Shown: piece after piece, positions 62,173 through 64,000 of the stretch
Layout of the letters: each line of letters begins with the position of its first letter
How positions within the stretch are numbered: position 1 is the stretch's first letter
The notes under the pieces: model-generated
Told to the model about the DNA's origin: nothing
The model's database searches: none
What the model saw: only the letters and a program-made list of their open reading frames with translations
Assembly (NCBI RefSeq): GCF_002250705.1
Contig: NZ_NMVP01000034.1
Span: 62,001 to 126,000, forward strand
Direction of reading: 5' to 3'
DNA length: 64,000 bases
Origin: Enemella evansiae
Lineage (GTDB): Bacteria > Actinomycetota > Actinomycetes > Propionibacteriales > Propionibacteriaceae
Made by a program: the position numbers and the translations under genes

Positions 62173-63627
62173 TCAGCTTCGTGGCAATGCGTAGTACTTG
62201 GTCTCCAGGAACTCATCGATGCCGATCCGGCCGCCCTCGCGGCCGAGCCCGGATTCCTTCACCCCGCCGAAGGGGGCGACCGGGTTGGACACCAGGCCGG
62301 TGTTCATCCCGATCATGCCGGCCTCGATCCGTTCCCCGACACGGAATGCGCGCTCCAGGTCGCTGGTGAACAGATAACCCACCAGACCCCAGACGGTGTT
62401 GTTGGCCAGCTCGATCGCCTGCTCCTCGGTGTCGAACGGGACGATCGGGGCGACCGGGCCGAAGATCTCGTTCGCGAGCAGCGCGGAATCCGGATCGACG
62501 TTGTTGAGCACCGTCGGGTTGTAGAAGAAGCCCTTGCCGTCGGGGCGATCGCCGCCACACATCACGGTGGCCCCGCGGGAGACCGCGTCGTCGACGAACT
62601 GCTGCACCTTGTCCAGCGCCTTGCGTTCCACCAGCGGGCCGACCTGGGTGCCCTCGGCGGCACCGTCGCCGACCGCGAGCTTGCCCATCTCCTCGCTCAG
62701 TCGGCGGGCGAACTCGTCGGCGACCGAGGACTGCACATAGAGCCGGTTGGCCGCGGTGCAGGCCTCGCCCATGTTGCGCATCTTCGCGATCATCGCGCCG
62801 GCCACCGCCTGGTCCAGGTCGGCATCGTCGAACACGATGAACGGCGCATTGCCGCCGAGCTCCATCGAGGACTTCATCACGTGCTCGGCGGCCTGCTGGA
62901 GCAGTTTCACGCCGACCGGTGTCGAGCCGGTGAAGGAGACCTTGCGGGCGATCCCGCTGGCCATCCACGGTTCGACGACCGATCCGGGATCGGTGGTGGT
63001 GACCACATTCAGCACGCCGGCCGGCAGGCCTGCCTCGGTGAAGATGTCGACCAGCGCCAGCGAGGTGAGCGGGGTCAGTTCGGCGGGCTTGAAGACCATC
63101 GTGCACCCGGCGGCGACCGCGGGGCCGATCTTGCGTGCCCCCATCGCCAGCGGGAAGTTCCACGGGGTGATCAGCACGCTCGGGCCGACCGGTTCGTGGG
63201 TGACCATGATCCGGGTCTTGCCGTCCCCGGTCAGCGTCATGTCGCCGCCGATGCGTACCGCTTCCTCGGAGAACCAGCGCAGGAACTCCGCCCCGTAGGC
63301 GACCTCGCCCTTGGCCTCGGCGAGCGGTTTGCCCATCTCGGCGGTCATGATCGCCGCCAGGTCGTCGGCGCGCTCCATCACCAGGTCGTAGGCCCGGCGG
63401 AGGATCTCGCTGCGCTCGCGCGGTGCGGTGCGCCCCCACTCCTCCTGCTTCTTGCCGGCCACCTCGATGGCCCGGCGCGCGTCGTCACCGTTGCCGTCGG
63501 CGACGCTGGCCAGCACCTCTTCGGTGGCTGGGTTGATGACGTCGAAGGTCTTGCCGGAGGCCGACGGCCCCCATTGCCCGTCGATGAACAGGCCGGTGTT
63601 GACTGCCGAGACCGGATCGGTGGCCAT
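62173..63627 (-). CDS. NAD(P)-dependent succinate-semialdehyde-type aldehyde dehydrogenase
   Basis: 484-aa ALDH. The catalytic Cys is in NMGEACTAANR, the general base Glu in MELGGNAPF, and the Rossmann region in SFTGSTPVG. It resembles GabD. ATG 63627 has AAGGAGGAAG upstream; extension to 63714 is not supported. It follows a class III aminotransferase and precedes the DoeA-like gene in one operon. In ectoine degradation an aldehyde dehydrogenase (DoeC) converts aspartate semialdehyde; this protein could do that or oxidise succinate semialdehyde. Confidence 0.92.
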   Translation of the reverse strand: MATDPVSAVNTGLFIDGQWGPSASGKTFDVINPATEEVLASVADGNGDDARRAIEVAGKKQEEWGRTAPRERSEILRRAYDLVMERADDLAAIMTAEMGKPLAEAKGEVAYGAEFLRWFSEEAVRIGGDMTLTGDGKTRIMVTHEPVGPSVLITPWNFPLAMGARKIGPAVAAGCTMVFKPAELTPLTSLALVDIFTEAGLPAGVLNVVTTTDPGSVVEPWMASGIARKVSFTGSTPVGVKLLQQAAEHVMKSSMELGGNAPFIVFDDADLDQAVAGAMIAKMRNMGEACTAANRLYVQSSVADEFARRLSEEMGKLAVGDGAAEGTQVGPLVERKALDKVQQFVDDAVSRGATVMCGGDRPDGKGFFYNPTVLNNVDPDSALLANEIFGPVAPIVPFDTEEQAIELANNTVWGLVGYLFTSDLERAFRVGERIEAGMIGMNTGLVSNPVAPFGGVKESGLGREGGRIGIDEFLETKYYALPRS

Positions 63628-63655
63628 GACTTCCTCCTTGAATTGGGCGGGTGGC

Positions 63656-64000
63656 TCAGCCGACGACCTCGGCCACGGCGGCACCGAACCGCTCCAGTCC
63701 GAGATCGATCTCATCCGCCGAGACCACCAACGCGGGGATCAGGCGTACGACGTTACCCAGTGGGCCGCAGGTCAACGACAGCAGCCCCTGCCCGGTCGTC
63801 GCCTGCTGCACCGCGGTGGCGAGCTGGCCACCGGTGCGGCCGTCGGCGTCCCCGAACTCGATGCCCTGCATCAGCCCCCGGCCGCGGACATCGGTGATCA
63901 CCTGATACTTCTCGGCGATCCGCTGCAGCCCCTCGGCGAGCTGATCGCCGCGGACCCGGGCGTTCTCGACCAGGTTCTCCTCGGCGATCACATCGATGGT
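63656..64000 (-). CDS. Class III aminotransferase, C-terminal end (5' part outside window)
   Basis: The last ~115 codons of a PLP-dependent aminotransferase of the omega-amino-acid group. The visible part has the C-terminal-domain pattern AEENLVENARVRGDQLAEGL, VRGRGLMQGIEF and VVRLIPALVVSADEID. The PLP-binding part is beyond the right edge. Candidates are GabT (4-aminobutyrate) or a diaminobutyrate-type enzyme (DoeD), which would fit the neighbouring GabD-like and DoeA-like genes. 28 bp from the dehydrogenase. Confidence 0.8.
   Translation of the reverse strand, partial: TIDVIAEENLVENARVRGDQLAEGLQRIAEKYQVITDVRGRGLMQGIEFGDADGRTGGQLATAVQQATTGQGLLSLTCGPLGNVVRLIPALVVSADEIDLGLERFGAAVAEVVG

Noticed and set aside
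60703..63897. Open frame of about 1060 codons on the plus strand
   Set aside because: Antisense to the aminotransferase, M24 and dehydrogenase genes, which have clear motifs and ribosome sites.

Overview
The window is high-GC DNA from an actinobacterium. The F420-dependent glucose-6-phosphate dehydrogenase, the mycothiol-type DsbA reductase, the paired clpP1-clpP2 genes, ClgR-like boxes and the LysX fusion of lysyl-tRNA synthetase with a membrane module all point to Actinomycetota. A Propionibacteriales relative is my inference and was not tested by phylogeny.

Backbone. The core genes folC, valS, clpX, clpP2, clpP1, tig, nei2, a CPWA DsbA-type reductase and pepN appear in the same order as in the Mycobacterium tuberculosis interval Rv2447c-Rv2467, with valS inverted. 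Accessory catabolic modules are spliced between them.

Region by region. (1) 1-3.6 kb: folC (cut by the edge), then a MauE/DoxX membrane protein, a membrane-anchored DsbA-like thioredoxin and a DedA-like protein on the other strand. (2) 3.7-13.1 kb: a LacI-controlled carbohydrate locus with two LplB/YtcP-type permeases, a large lipoprotein binding protein, a DUF2264 protein, a GH29 alpha-L-fucosidase and a D-2-hydroxyacid dehydrogenase; three matching operators tie it together. (3) 13.3-18.3 kb: valS, a zinc alcohol dehydrogenase and an MHS-type transporter. (4) 18.8-21.7 kb: clpX, clpP2 and clpP1. (5) 21.8-28.5 kb: IclR, SDR, a frameshifted MFS gene, LysR, an EamA exporter, F420-dependent G6P dehydrogenase and a small membrane protein. 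(6) 28.7-33.7 kb: tig, tRNA-Pro, a sortase, tRNA-Gly, two DUF202 proteins and a frameshifted cardiolipin synthase. (7) 33.7-41.9 kb: a branched-chain-type ABC importer operon carrying an M24 hydrolase and a 3-hydroxyisobutyrate-dehydrogenase-like enzyme, with a LacI regulator and a perfect LacI-type operator. (8) 41.9-48.4 kb: alpha/beta hydrolase, lysX, an unknown protein and nei2. (9) 48.4-55.5 kb: nitronate monooxygenase, a frameshifted mycothiol-type DsbA reductase, pepN, a NIF3 protein and an AlkA-type glycosylase. (10) 55.6-64 kb: a catabolic locus with a DUF3830 protein, two tandem Asp/Glu-racemase (EutA-like) proteins, an FCD GntR regulator, an M20 amidohydrolase, an aminotransferase, a DoeA/EutD-like M24 hydrolase, a succinate-semialdehyde-type dehydrogenase and the end of a class III aminotransferase. 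This set resembles ectoine catabolism with unusual parts and is the most interesting region.

Two families of dispersed palindromic repeats occupy most of the larger intergenic gaps. Three otherwise intact genes carry single-base frameshifts in short homopolymers, so sequence error should be excluded before calling them pseudogenes. I saw no prophage, insertion sequence or CRISPR array.
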